The notes: a model not told the origin generated them from the letters alone. DNA of 34,096 bases from an uncultured Sutterella sp. (GCA_900543805.1 UQTE01000022.1:1-34096), one strand, 5' to 3'; numbered from the stretch's first letter, positions 16,697-25,181 are shown. Translations and numbers: made by a program.

Positions 16697-18622
16697 ATGA
16701 CGCCCGCATGCCATTTCGTCTTTCTGCTCCTCTTCACGGGGTGGGCGCTCTTTGCCGCCGCGCCGCAGGCGTCGGCCTCCGAAAGCGCCCCCGACGCCGC
16801 GCCCTCGTCCGCGTCGACCTTTGCACCCGGTTATCAAATCGGAGACATTCTCGTCGCCCCGAAGGGAAGAACGGACGGAAAACCCGAGCGTCCGGTCATA
16901 CGCCTTCTCATCACGAAGTTTGCGGAGCCCAACAGTCACTATCCGATCGTCGCCGCCACGGTGGAGGCGCTGCGCCGGGCCTTCGGGGAAGACCGCTTCG
17001 AAGCCCGCATCTACACGGGCGAAACGGACCACATCCGGGACGCCCATCTGGTCTTGAGTTCCGCGGGCACCTTCGTGCGGGCCCGTCCCTTGGGCGCCCG
17101 CGACCTCGCGACCGTCGTCTCCGAGCGCGCGCCCGACCCCAATCGGGCCGAAGGCACGCTTTTCGTCACGCTCAAAAACCGCGCCGACATCGAGGATTTC
17201 GAAGACCTGCGGGGCAAACGCGTCACGGCGACGGGCTCGAACGCCTTTTCTGGCCATCACGTTGGGCTCGACGAAATCGCCCGGCGAGGCGAAGATCCCG
17301 ACCGTTTCTTCGGTCCCTTCGTCGCCTCGGGCTACGACATGCTTCGCGAACTCAAGCTGTTGCGCGAAGGTCTCGCCGACGTGGCGATGCTTCGCACCTG
17401 CGTGCTCGAGGAACTTTCCGCCGCCGGCGAAAAAGTGGACGACCTGAAGCCCCTTCTCGTGCGCGGCGAGGAAAAGTCGATCGCCTGTCTTTCTTCGACG
17501 GCCACCTACCCCAACTGGACGCTTTTCGCTCTTCCGACGATCTCCCCTGAAGAAGCGCGTCTGGCGGCGCAGACGCTCCTATCCATGCCCGCGCTCGAAG
17601 GGGGCCTGCACTGGAGCATCGCAAGCGACTTCACGGCGGTGGACCGTCTCTACCGGTCGCTTCGCCTCGGACCCTACGAGTACCTTCGCACCTGGACCTG
17701 GACGCGCTTCTGGGAGACCTACCGCACGTCCATCCTCGTCGCGCTCACCTTTGTGTTGGGACTCCTCCTTCATTCCTACCGTTCGGAAAGCCTCGTTCGA
17801 CGCCGCACGGCGGAACTGCGGCAGTCCCTCGAAGAGCAGAGAAAGGCGCAGAACCGCGCCCGCGACGCGGCCCTGCGCATGGAGGCCCTTCGCCGCGCGG
17901 GCGCCGTAGGCCAAATGTCCTCCATCATCGCGCACGAACTGCGCCAGCCCGTGGCAACCGTGCGCAACTACGTGCAGGGACTTCGCCGCATGCTCGACAT
18001 GCGCGGCGCCCTCACGGCCGACACAGCGGAAAAACCGCTCGTTCGTCTTGACGAACAGGCCGAACGCATTGAACGGATCGTCGAACGGGTTCGCTCCTAC
18101 GGAAAGGCCGAAGTGCCGCAGCGGCGCCTCGTCGACGCGGCGGCGCTCACGAAAAGCGCCGTCGAAACGCTCCGAACGGCGCAGCCGGACGGTCTCCCCG
18201 TGACGATTCGTTCGTGCGAAGCACACTTTCCGATTCTGGCCGACCCGCTCGAGTGGGAGCTCTGCGTGCAAAATCTCGTGAAGAACGCCCTCGAGGCCGC
18301 GCGCGGCGTGCCCGCTCCCGCGGTGACGGTTGAACTCGAAAGAGTGTGCGTCGAGGAACGCGCGAAACTGCGCCTTACGGTGAGGGACAACGGACCGCGC
18401 CTTGACGACGAAAAATTCCGGCGTTTGCAGGACGTTCTCTCGAGCACGAAGTTGGACGGTCTCGGCCTGGGACTCTCGATCGTGCGCATGATTGCGGAGG
18501 ACTCGGGCGGTGTTCTGCGCTTTGAGCGCAACGAACCGACGGGACTGCGGGTCGCGGTCGAGTGGCCCCTCGCCGCCGAAGAAACCTTCGACGCAGGAAA
18601 AAGGAAAGGAGAAGACCGATGA
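16697..18622 (+). CDS. TtrS-like sensor histidine kinase with periplasmic PhnD-type binding domain
   Basis: 641 residues from the ATG at 16697 (signal peptide LLLFTGWALFAAAPQASA); the upstream in-frame extension is noncoding promoter DNA. Residues about 50-325 form a phosphonate-type periplasmic binding domain (LRGKRVTATGSNAFSGHH, MLRELKLLREGLADVAML). One transmembrane helix is at about 345-363 (SILVALTFVLGLLL). The kinase core has the H-box SSIIAHELRQPVATVRN with His413, N-box NLVKNALEAA, VRDNGP and LDGLGLGLSIVRMI. The layout matches TtrS, the tetrathionate sensor, but the neighbouring enzyme is a flavocytochrome, so another ligand is expected. No good Shine-Dalgarno is seen. A 7-codon frame starting at 16677 ends overlapping this start, so coupling is possible. 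Confidence 0.88.
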   Translation: MTPACHFVFLLLFTGWALFAAAPQASASESAPDAAPSSASTFAPGYQIGDILVAPKGRTDGKPERPVIRLLITKFAEPNSHYPIVAATVEALRRAFGEDRFEARIYTGETDHIRDAHLVLSSAGTFVRARPLGARDLATVVSERAPDPNRAEGTLFVTLKNRADIEDFEDLRGKRVTATGSNAFSGHHVGLDEIARRGEDPDRFFGPFVASGYDMLRELKLLREGLADVAMLRTCVLEELSAAGEKVDDLKPLLVRGEEKSIACLSSTATYPNWTLFALPTISPEEARLAAQTLLSMPALEGGLHWSIASDFTAVDRLYRSLRLGPYEYLRTWTWTRFWETYRTSILVALTFVLGLLLHSYRSESLVRRRTAELRQSLEEQRKAQNRARDAALRMEALRRAGAVGQMSSIIAHELRQPVATVRNYVQGLRRMLDMRGALTADTAEKPLVRLDEQAERIERIVERVRSYGKAEVPQRRLVDAAALTKSAVETLRTAQPDGLPVTIRSCEAHFPILADPLEWELCVQNLVKNALEAARGVPAPAVTVELERVCVEERAKLRLTVRDNGPRLDDEKFRRLQDVLSSTKLDGLGLGLSIVRMIAEDSGGVLRFERNEPTGLRVAVEWPLAAEETFDAGKRKGEDR

Positions 18623-19278
18623 GAACGTACCGACACGCCCCGCTCGTCCGCATCGTGGACGACGACCGGGATCTGCGCGAATCGCTTGAATTCATGCTCG
18701 AGTGCGAAGGCTACGACGTGAAGAGCTACGCGAGCGCCCGGGAATTCCTTGCCGACGACATGCCCACGCGAATCGGCTGCCTCATCCTCGACGTGCGAAT
18801 GCCCGAACTCACGGGCCTGCAGCTGCAGGAAATCCTCAACGCCCGGGCGGAACGCCTGCCGATCGTGTTTCTCACCGCCCACGGCGACATCGACATGGCC
18901 GTGCAGACCATGCGCGACGGCGCCTGCGACTTTCAGCAAAAGCCCGTGCGTGCGGAAACCTTTCTTCCCGCCGTCGCACGCGCCGTGGAAAAGGACCGGC
19001 TTCGCCGAAGCGGGGCGGAAGACATCGCGGCCGAGATCGCGGCCTACCGGCGGCTGAGCGAACGGGAGCGGCAGGTATTGCGGCTCGTCTCGCAGGGACT
19101 CACGAGTCAGGCGGTGGCCGACCGCCTCGGGATCTCCAAACGAACGGTGGACCATCAGCGTACCGATGCGCTCAAGAAGCTTTCGGTACGCTCCCCGGCG
19201 GAACTCGCAGGCTTTTTCGAGCGGGTCGAACATCACCTCGCGCAGTCCGACGCGACGCACACCGGGAAGAACGACTGA
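18619..19278 (+). CDS. FixJ/NarL-type response regulator (TtrR-like)
   Basis: 219 residues; the ATG at 18619 overlaps the kinase stop (ATGA) and is preceded by AAGGAG. The receiver domain has acidic pocket DDD at 14-16, phosphoacceptor Asp58 in CLILDVRMPELTG, FLTAHGDIDMAV and Lys in CDFQQKPV. The C-terminal LuxR-type HTH begins about residue 150 (LSERERQVLRLVSQGLTSQA, then RLGISKRTVDHQR). It is the phosphorylation target of the upstream kinase. By position it is likely to control the divergent flavocytochrome operon, perhaps through the palindromes at 16592-16616. Confidence 0.92.
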   Translation: MRTYRHAPLVRIVDDDRDLRESLEFMLECEGYDVKSYASAREFLADDMPTRIGCLILDVRMPELTGLQLQEILNARAERLPIVFLTAHGDIDMAVQTMRDGACDFQQKPVRAETFLPAVARAVEKDRLRRSGAEDIAAEIAAYRRLSERERQVLRLVSQGLTSQAVADRLGISKRTVDHQRTDALKKLSVRSPAELAGFFERVEHHLAQSDATHTGKND

Positions 19279-19316
19279 AGACGCCGAACGGGCACGAAAA
19301 GGACTTGGAAAGCACC

Positions 19317-19907
19317 ATGACGCAGGAAAGACACCCTTCCACCTCTGCCGAGCGGGACCGCATCAAAGAAGAAGCAAGCGTGGCACTTCGCCGGGCGCTC
19401 ACGGGCCGATCCTTTCGTCCCGAGCTCTTTCTCGGTACGCGTGAAAGCGCCGGGAAAGCGCTCCTTGACGAGCTTGCTCCGGAGGGTGAAGCGCTCGGTT
19501 TTCTCGTCTCGCGCCTGGACGTCGGGGAGGAAACCTTCGCCGTGCAAATCTTTCGCGAAGGAAGGAAAATCCTGTCGATTCTCGGCGACGGCGAGCATAC
19601 GCCCGAAGATTTTTTCTGTGACTTTGACATCCCTGATGCGGCATTGGCGAATCTTTTCGAAGAGATCGGCCGCCGCGCCCGGTCGGCGCACAGAGGTTGG
19701 CTGTTGACCGTCGAGAACATGGATCGCCTTTCCCAAAAGGATTTGACCGCCCTTATCGCCGCCCTTCACCGCATCGCCCAGACGAATCTTCCCGTGGTGT
19801 TCCTGGGCTCAGGTCTTCCCAAACTCGCCCGTATGGCGGGCAACGCCAAATCCTACGCAGAACGACTCTTTCTCTTCAATGAACTGAATGTGCCTGATGG
19901 AAGATAA
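19317..19907 (+). pseudogene. Remnant of an AAA (ATP-binding) protein
   Basis: The frame starts at ATG 19317, 38 bases after the response regulator, and gives 196 residues. The C-terminal half (DRLSQKDLTALIAALHRIAQ, then LPVVFLGSGLPKLARMAG, KSYAERLF) matches the Walker B/sensor region of AAA_16 ATPases that normally run to about 390 residues. The expected N-terminal Walker A GxxGxGKT is absent. The Walker B acidic pair is degenerate (LLTVENMD), and the protein ends right after NELNVPDGR where the family continues for another 150 or so residues. It is probably decayed, despite an intact start. Confidence 0.55.
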
Positions 19908-19910
19908 CGC

Positions 19911-20759
19911 TCAGGGCAACAATACCCGCGAATAGTCGCGGCAGTATCCCCGCCAATCCGTCGGGCGCTTGAAGCGCGCGGTCCGCTCTTCGGAATCTCT
20001 GAGCCACCGCCAGACGTCGTCCAGGGCGTCGGCCCGCACGAGTAGTCTCGATCCGTCGCGCTTATAGACTTCTTCCTTTCGCATCTGCGCGAGGTCCCGC
20101 TTGATTTGGCTGAGGTTGGCACTCGCGACGCGCGAGAGAAGCTGCGCGGAGAGCGAGGGCTCGATCGCCAGCCACTCGAGGCCCGCTTCCGTCACGAGGT
20201 CCCCGTAGGTGATGCCCCAGGAGAGCGCCCAGAGAAGAATCCGCTTTCGCACGGGCAAGAGCGCAATCGCCCCGAAGCCGATGCGGTCCGACTGAAAGAG
20301 GCGGTCGAGATAGGCCGCGAATTCCTCAAAGAGCTGTACGTCGCGGCGGAGTTCCGCCATGACGGCCTCCTTCTTCGCGACGATCCCCTCGCCCGCCGTC
20401 AGAAGAAAGTAGCGCCCGATGCCCGGAAGACCCGAAAAGAAACAATGGTTCCCGCCGATGATGCGGTAGGGAACGGAAAGCGCGATCGCGTCGCTTGCTT
20501 GACAGGTTTCGCTTCCGAAGGCGCGGCCCCCGAGACCGCGGGTGAGCATCACGATCGACCCGTAGTATTCGTCGGAATGAAAGACGTATTCGCCCGCCTC
20601 AAAGGTTTTCTCCACGCCCGTGCGGCGAAGAAGCACTTCGACTCGTTCGGGCACGCGGGGCGTGAGCCAGCAGACGAGCGGAAGCGGCAGCTCGTCGGGG
20701 AAACGGCGCTGACAAAGCAGGGCCCGCTGAAATTCCGGCGTGTCGCGAACGGTCGCCAT
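19911..20759 (-). CDS. Crp/Fnr-like transcriptional regulator
   Basis: 282 residues from the ATG at 20759, chosen for AAGGAG 6 bases upstream. Residues about 40-150 have the cyclic-nucleotide-binding jelly-roll pattern (KTFEAGEYVFHSDEYYGSIV, then GGNHCFFSG). The C-terminal part is a winged helix (EPSLSAQLLSRVASANLSQI, KRDLAQMRKEEVYKRDG). The N-terminal Cys cluster of FNR is not present, so it is not an iron-sulfur oxygen sensor. The usual Crp recognition helix is also weakly conserved. It is divergent from the flavoprotein at 21432-22937 across 670 bases and convergent, 3 bases apart, with the ATPase remnant. Likely regulator of the flavoprotein gene. Confidence 0.75.
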   Translation of the reverse strand: MATVRDTPEFQRALLCQRRFPDELPLPLVCWLTPRVPERVEVLLRRTGVEKTFEAGEYVFHSDEYYGSIVMLTRGLGGRAFGSETCQASDAIALSVPYRIIGGNHCFFSGLPGIGRYFLLTAGEGIVAKKEAVMAELRRDVQLFEEFAAYLDRLFQSDRIGFGAIALLPVRKRILLWALSWGITYGDLVTEAGLEWLAIEPSLSAQLLSRVASANLSQIKRDLAQMRKEEVYKRDGSRLLVRADALDDVWRWLRDSEERTARFKRPTDWRGYCRDYSRVLLP

Positions 20760-20977
20760 GACGTCTCCTTCGGAAAAAGAATGGTCGGCGGCGCTTTCTG
20801 CTCCGTTTTGCAAAGCGCCCGCGCTACGCAAAAGTGTAGTGCGACGATGGCGCAAGCCGCTACGGGTCGCTCGCCCGACAGTTCTTACCACCCATTTCGA
20901 AAGAAGCGGTCACTTCCCTGAACTTCCCTCTCTTTAATGATTTTTGGAGAATGAACACCTCTCGCTTTCCACCTTCC

Positions 20978-21032
20978 TCCTCGGGAAACTCGGGATTTCG
21001 AACGGTCTCATTTGAGCCTGTTCGAAAAACGC
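20978..21032. repeat. 55-bp direct repeat, copy A
   Basis: Begins TCCTCGGGAAACTCGGGATT and includes GAACGGTCTCATTTGAGCCT. It matches copy B at 21306-21361 at all but about seven positions. It contains the near-palindrome CTCATTTGAG. Confidence 0.9.
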
Positions 21033-21305
21033 CTTCTCCTTGAAAACCGCGTTCTTGTCGAAAGCCAAATAAAAATGCTGGCAACGCAAGCATTACCGGC
21101 GAAGCGTCCCTCATTTTCTGCATGCTCGATCGCTCGAACAGAGGCCTTTGGGAACTGTTGTCGGCATCGTACGACTTTCTTGCGAATCGCAACCTTCCAC
21201 AGTGCCGATCGCAAGTTTGCCGTTTTCACGGTGAAACGTCCGCTTTCCCCTAACGCTCGGTCGCCCACCGGCGCAATGGGGCGCACCCTCCGGTTCTCTT
21301 CTCTT

Positions 21306-21361
21306 TCCTCGGGAAACTCGGGACTTTGAACGGTCTCATTTGAACCTATGCGAAAAAACGC
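21306..21361. repeat. 55-bp direct repeat, copy B
   Basis: Begins TCCTCGGGAAACTCGGGACT and includes GAACGGTCTCATTTGAACCT. It ends 70 bases before the flavoprotein start, 328 bases from copy A in the same orientation. Confidence 0.9.
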
Positions 21362-21431
21362 GGCAGCCCGAAAATCTTCATCAAGGGAGCGCCTTCGAGC
21401 CTCCCTCCGACAAACCCATAAGGAGAAAACC

Positions 21432-22937
21432 ATGAAACTCAAGATGCTCGCCTTGGCAGCCGCAGTCACAATGTCGCTTCCGGCCTGGGCCGACAAGACC
21501 TACAACGCCGACGTCGTCGTGGTCGGTGCCGGTGCGGGCGGCACGGTCGCCGCCGTTTCCGCCGTCGAAGGCGGTCTGAAGACCATCATGATTGAAAAGA
21601 ACGCCTTCCCGGGCGGCGCGGGCCTCTTCATGGAAGGCAGTTTCGGCGTGCAGACGCCCTACACCAAAGCGAAGGGCATGAAGTGGACGGCGACGGACGC
21701 CTTCAACGCCATGGCCGAGTACCATCACTGGCGCATCAACGCGCCCTTGGTCAAGGCCTTCGTCGAACTCTCGGGCGACACGATCCAGTGGGTCGAAGAC
21801 CACGGCGTGAAGTGGAAGGAAGTCAAGACCGCCTGGCGCGACAAGGCCGAGCAGACCTGGCATATCTATCCGTATGCCGGTTCTCTGCCGAAGACCATGG
21901 TTGAGCTCTTTAAGAAGGAAGGCGGCACGCTGCTCCTCAACACCCCGGGTGAAAAGCTCATCACGAAGGACGGCAAGGTGACGGGCGTCATCGCAAAGGA
22001 CACGAAGACGGGTGAAAAGGTCACCATCAACGCGAAGAACGTCATTCTCGCGACGGGCGGCTACAGCTTCAACACCAAGATGGTGAAGGATCTCACGGGC
22101 ATCGACATGACCCCGGTCGGCACGCCGGGCCGCACGGGCGACGGCATCAACATGGCCTTTGAAGTGGGCGCCGTGGGCGACAACATGGGCGGCATGATGA
22201 TGAACGGGGCCTTCATGCCCGCGGAAGGCGAAGCCATCTGCAACGGCGCCAACAAGGAAGTGCGCGCCCTCTTCCGCCAGGGCCTTCTCTACGTCGACGG
22301 CACGGGCAACCGCTTCTTCAACGAAGAACTGACGATCGACTGGCCGACCGCCTCGAACGCCATCGCCCGCTCGGGCGAATGGACCTACATCGTCTTCGAC
22401 GAAAAGACCAAGGAGGAAATCTCCACGAAGGGCAAAGGCTATCCGAATCCCTGCGGCAATTTCATCCAGCGCGGCCAGCACGCGACGCAGCTTGACGCCC
22501 TCCTGAAGGCGAACGAAGCCAAGGGCAACGTCTTCATCGGCAACACCATCGAAGAAGTCGCCAAGAAGGCCGGCATGGATCCCGCCACGCTCAAGGCTTC
22601 CTGCGACGCCATCACGAAGTATGCGCGTCAGGGCAAGGACGAACAGTTCGGCAAGGACCCCTATTACCTGCGTGAAGTCGCGACTGGTCCCTTCTATGTC
22701 GTTCGCGGCAAGATCAACGTGTTGACGTCTCTCAACGGCGTCAAAGTGAACGCCGGTCTGCAGGTCCTCGACAAGAACGACCACGTCATTCCGGGTCTCT
22801 ATGCCATCGGTCATGACGCGGGCGGCGTCTACGGCGACTCCTACGACCTGAAGGTCGGTGAAGGCACGGCTTCGTCCTTCGCCCTCAACTCGGGCCGCAT
22901 GGCGGTCATGACGATCCTCAAGGAAGAGAAGAAGTAA
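21432..22937 (+). CDS. Sec-exported FAD-binding reductase-like flavoprotein, divergent active site
   Basis: 501 residues from the ATG at 21432 with AAGGAG 7 bases upstream. Unlike the four Tat flavoproteins here it has a Sec signal (MKLKMLALAAAVTMSLPAWA), implying that FAD is inserted in the periplasm. The FAD fold is VVVVGAGAGGTVAAVSA, followed by EKNAFPGGAG. The fumarate-reductase residues are missing. GNRFFNEELTIDW has Ile at the Arg position. The His motif is replaced by INVLTSLNGVKVN, and the C-terminal motif reads AGGVYGDSYDLKVGEGTASS. It belongs to the FAD_binding_2 superfamily but to a subfamily whose substrate I cannot name. Lys-rich surface and K codons differ from its neighbours. 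Divergent from a Crp/Fnr-like gene and followed by a strong terminator. Confidence 0.87.
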   Translation: MKLKMLALAAAVTMSLPAWADKTYNADVVVVGAGAGGTVAAVSAVEGGLKTIMIEKNAFPGGAGLFMEGSFGVQTPYTKAKGMKWTATDAFNAMAEYHHWRINAPLVKAFVELSGDTIQWVEDHGVKWKEVKTAWRDKAEQTWHIYPYAGSLPKTMVELFKKEGGTLLLNTPGEKLITKDGKVTGVIAKDTKTGEKVTINAKNVILATGGYSFNTKMVKDLTGIDMTPVGTPGRTGDGINMAFEVGAVGDNMGGMMMNGAFMPAEGEAICNGANKEVRALFRQGLLYVDGTGNRFFNEELTIDWPTASNAIARSGEWTYIVFDEKTKEEISTKGKGYPNPCGNFIQRGQHATQLDALLKANEAKGNVFIGNTIEEVAKKAGMDPATLKASCDAITKYARQGKDEQFGKDPYYLREVATGPFYVVRGKINVLTSLNGVKVNAGLQVLDKNDHVIPGLYAIGHDAGGVYGDSYDLKVGEGTASSFALNSGRMAVMTILKEEKK

Positions 22938-22961
22938 TCTCCTTCCACTGAGTCGAAAGAG

Positions 22962-22998
22962 CAACGGGCGGTTTCCCAAGCGGGAGCCGCCCGTTTTG
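22962..22998 (+). terminator. Intrinsic terminator of the flavoprotein gene
   Basis: ACGGGCGG (22964-22971) pairs with CCGCCCGT (22987-22994), with an inner CCC/GGG, followed by TTTTG overlapping the stem end. Confidence 0.88.
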
Positions 22999-23004
22999 CG
23001 CCGG

Positions 23005-24219
23005 TCAGATATCCCAAATCGAGTGGGCAACGACGTCGGAGCTCAGATAACGAGGCTCCTTTGTCAAGCAGATGAGCGCCCCGCTACCGCGTTTGATATG
23101 GTTTCCCTTGATGTTGTCGAAGGCTTTGACCATGCTCGCCTGCGGCGATTCGGTCGCCTTGATTGCGACGGGATGGTATTCGACGCCGTCAAAAATCAGA
23201 AGATCGATCTCGTTGAAGCGCGTGTCGCGATAGAAATAGAAATGCGGCTGCTCGCCGTTGTGAACCCAGCTCTTGAGCAGTTCGATGATGACGAAATTTT
23301 CAAAGAAACTGCCGCTGTTGTATGCCCGGCTGAGCGCCTCGGCCGACGGAATGTTGCAGAGCCACGCGGCAAATCCCGTGTCCGTTAAAAAGAGCTTGGG
23401 GCGTTTGATGACGGTTTTCCCGACGTTCTCGAAAAAGGGCGGCAACCAGTAGATAATTCCCGAGCTCTCCGCAACCGAGAGCCACTGCTTGACCGTCTGC
23501 ACGGCAACGCCGACCTCCGCCGCCACGGCATTGAGCTGAAACTCCCGGCCGATTCGAGAGGCAAGAACCGTCAGCAATTTCTGATAGCCCGCCAAATTTC
23601 GAATCCCGGTCCGGACAGCATCCCGTTCAATGTGCGTCTGCAACAGAGTTTGGAAGAAGGCGTTTCGTTTTTTGGGCGCGGCGCCGATCACCTCGGGCCA
23701 ACCGCCCTGCCAGATGGTCCGCCAGGTTTCTTTCGGTGTTTGCGCAGTCAGAGAGCCCCGCTTGAGATCGCCGGCAGGCAAATACGGTCTTTGTTCGAAA
23801 GCTTTGTCCTGCCTTTCGTACAGACTCATGGGCAAGAGTTCGAAAGAGGCCAGGCGTCCGGCAAGCGACTCCGGCACGTTCTTCATCATCGCGAAGCGCT
23901 GCGATCCCGCCAACCAAACCTGCCCCCGCTTGTCCGACGAGTCCGCCAGAACCTTCCCCTCGAGACACAACTCGGGAACCCGCTGGATCTCATCGACGAG
24001 CACCGGTGCCGGATACTGTTTGAAGAAGACGTCGCGGGCGTTTTCCGCGAGCTCGGCGGCCCGGATGTCGTCGAGCCTGACGTAGGTCCGAGTTTCGGCA
24101 CACAGGTTCTGGAGCATGGTGCTCTTGCCGACCTGCCGCATGCCGCTCACCATGACGGCCTTGAAGCGTTCCGAAGCCTTCAGGATTTCCGTCTCAAGCG
24201 TTCGATGTCTGTAGTTCAC
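23005..24219 (-). CDS. AAA_14 / DUF4143 family ATPase
   Basis: 404 residues from a GTG at 24219, preferred because AGAGG lies 8 bases upstream. ATGs at 24258 and 24249 have no ribosome binding site and overlap the inverted repeat. Walker A GMRQVGKST is at 26-34, Walker B VLVDEIQRVPEL at 73-84 and sensor WLAGSQRFAMMKN further on. The C-terminal half is the DUF4143 domain with a PD-(D/E)xK-like fold (RFNEIDLLIFDGVEYHPVAIK). Such proteins are widespread in host-associated bacteria. Their role is unknown; a restriction-like or toxin-like function is often guessed from the nuclease-like domain. Convergent with the upstream flavoprotein gene and monocistronic. Confidence 0.9.
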   Translation of the reverse strand: MNYRHRTLETEILKASERFKAVMVSGMRQVGKSTMLQNLCAETRTYVRLDDIRAAELAENARDVFFKQYPAPVLVDEIQRVPELCLEGKVLADSSDKRGQVWLAGSQRFAMMKNVPESLAGRLASFELLPMSLYERQDKAFEQRPYLPAGDLKRGSLTAQTPKETWRTIWQGGWPEVIGAAPKKRNAFFQTLLQTHIERDAVRTGIRNLAGYQKLLTVLASRIGREFQLNAVAAEVGVAVQTVKQWLSVAESSGIIYWLPPFFENVGKTVIKRPKLFLTDTGFAAWLCNIPSAEALSRAYNSGSFFENFVIIELLKSWVHNGEQPHFYFYRDTRFNEIDLLIFDGVEYHPVAIKATESPQASMVKAFDNIKGNHIKRGSGALICLTKEPRYLSSDVVAHSIWDI

Positions 24220-24250
24220 AGGGAGTCCTCTGCATGAAAAATCAAGCATG

Positions 24251-24292
24251 CTTTGCATGTAATCGAAAGTGTACTTTCATTTTTATGCAAAG
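24251..24292. repeat. 42-bp interrupted inverted repeat at the DUF4143 promoter
   Basis: Outer arms CTTTGCAT (24251-24258) and ATGCAAAG (24285-24292) and inner arms GAAAGT (24265-24270) and ACTTTC (24273-24278) share the same centre, 24271.5. The AT-rich stretch stands out against its surroundings. It lies 32-73 bases before the chosen GTG start. AAGCATGCTT, a separate palindrome, adjoins it. Confidence 0.75.
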
Positions 24293-24317
24293 TAGGACCG
24301 CCCTTCCACTTCCTGTT

Positions 24318-25181
24318 CTACGCCCTGTTCACCCACTGCAGCAAGGCAGGCAGCGCCTTCTTCGCGTCCCGGGCACCGAGGTCGTAGGCCCTTCGAACGT
24401 CCTCGGGATCGCGCGTCAAACGTCCCACCGGAATGGCCCGCTCAGGCCGGATTGAAAAAACGCGCCCTTCCTTCACGCGCTCGTCGATCAGGCGCTGCGT
24501 CGCCTCGTAGACTTCGGGGCTCTTTTGAAAACTCTCCACGAACTTCGGATACTTCCGGTACCACCACTTCGCCGCCCAGGCGTCGCGGTCCCGCACGGCG
24601 TGCTCTCTCGGGTGCGTCTGGATCACGATGTTCCTCGTGTAGCCGAGCTTCTCAAAGGCCGCGAGCGGAATGCGGTCGGTGCAGCCACCGTCCAAAAGCT
24701 TCATTCCCCGGAATTCCACGACGGGCGAGACGTAGGGCAAAGAGGCCGAAGCGCGCAGTCCGTCGATGTCGTCCGTCAAGTTCGGAAGGCGCAGATACTC
24801 GGCCCGTCCCGTCTCGAGGTTTGAGGCGCAGGCGTAAAAGGTCATGCCGGAATGTTCGAAGGTTTCCTCGTCGAAGGGAACGATGCGGTCGGGGATGTCG
24901 TGGTAGCAAAACTGCGGATCGATCAAATTCCCCGTCCTCACCCAGCGCCAGAGACTCCAGAGGCGCTCATCCGCGGCGAAGCGCGTATAGATTTCGAGGC
25001 TTCTCCCCTTCTGGCCCGACACGAAGGACGCCCCGTGGATCGCCCCCATCGAAACGCCGATCACGCCCTCGACGGGAAGCAATTCGTCGATGAGGACGTC
25101 GAGGACGCCCGCCGTATAGTGCGCGCGAAAGCCGCCCCCTTCGAGAACAAGGCCGAGACGGGAGGAAGTGGATGTCGTCAT
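24318..25181 (-). CDS. Patatin-like phospholipase (RssA/YjjU type)
   Basis: 287 residues. It has the oxyanion-hole motif GGGFRAHYTAG at 15-25, nucleophile elbow GVSMG at 42-46 (Ser44) and catalytic Asp164 in LLDGGCTD. SASLPYVSPVVEFRG and the C-terminal RPERAIPVGRLTRDPE match the YjjU-like subfamily of cytoplasmic patatins of this length. It should hydrolyse acyl esters of lipids by a Ser-Asp dyad. No signal peptide is present. The ribosome binding site is weak. It is read in the same direction as the transporter upstream, but a terminator separates them. Confidence 0.92.
   Translation of the reverse strand: MTTSTSSRLGLVLEGGGFRAHYTAGVLDVLIDELLPVEGVIGVSMGAIHGASFVSGQKGRSLEIYTRFAADERLWSLWRWVRTGNLIDPQFCYHDIPDRIVPFDEETFEHSGMTFYACASNLETGRAEYLRLPNLTDDIDGLRASASLPYVSPVVEFRGMKLLDGGCTDRIPLAAFEKLGYTRNIVIQTHPREHAVRDRDAWAAKWWYRKYPKFVESFQKSPEVYEATQRLIDERVKEGRVFSIRPERAIPVGRLTRDPEDVRRAYDLGARDAKKALPALLQWVNRA

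Larger units (their letters stand above)
20760..21431. other. Long intergenic region with a duplicated segment
   Basis: Apart from the two 55-bp repeats, no gene is supported. Minus-strand frames here contain the repeat twice (SNETVxxPEFPEE) but have no start signals or recognisable domains. The last 15 bases hold the AAGGAG ribosome binding site of the flavoprotein. Confidence 0.5.

Noticed and set aside
20860..21496. Two minus-strand ORFs sharing SNETVxxPEFPEE
   Set aside because: The similarity is explained by the duplicated 55-bp DNA segment; one of the frames runs into the flavoprotein gene and neither has start signals.
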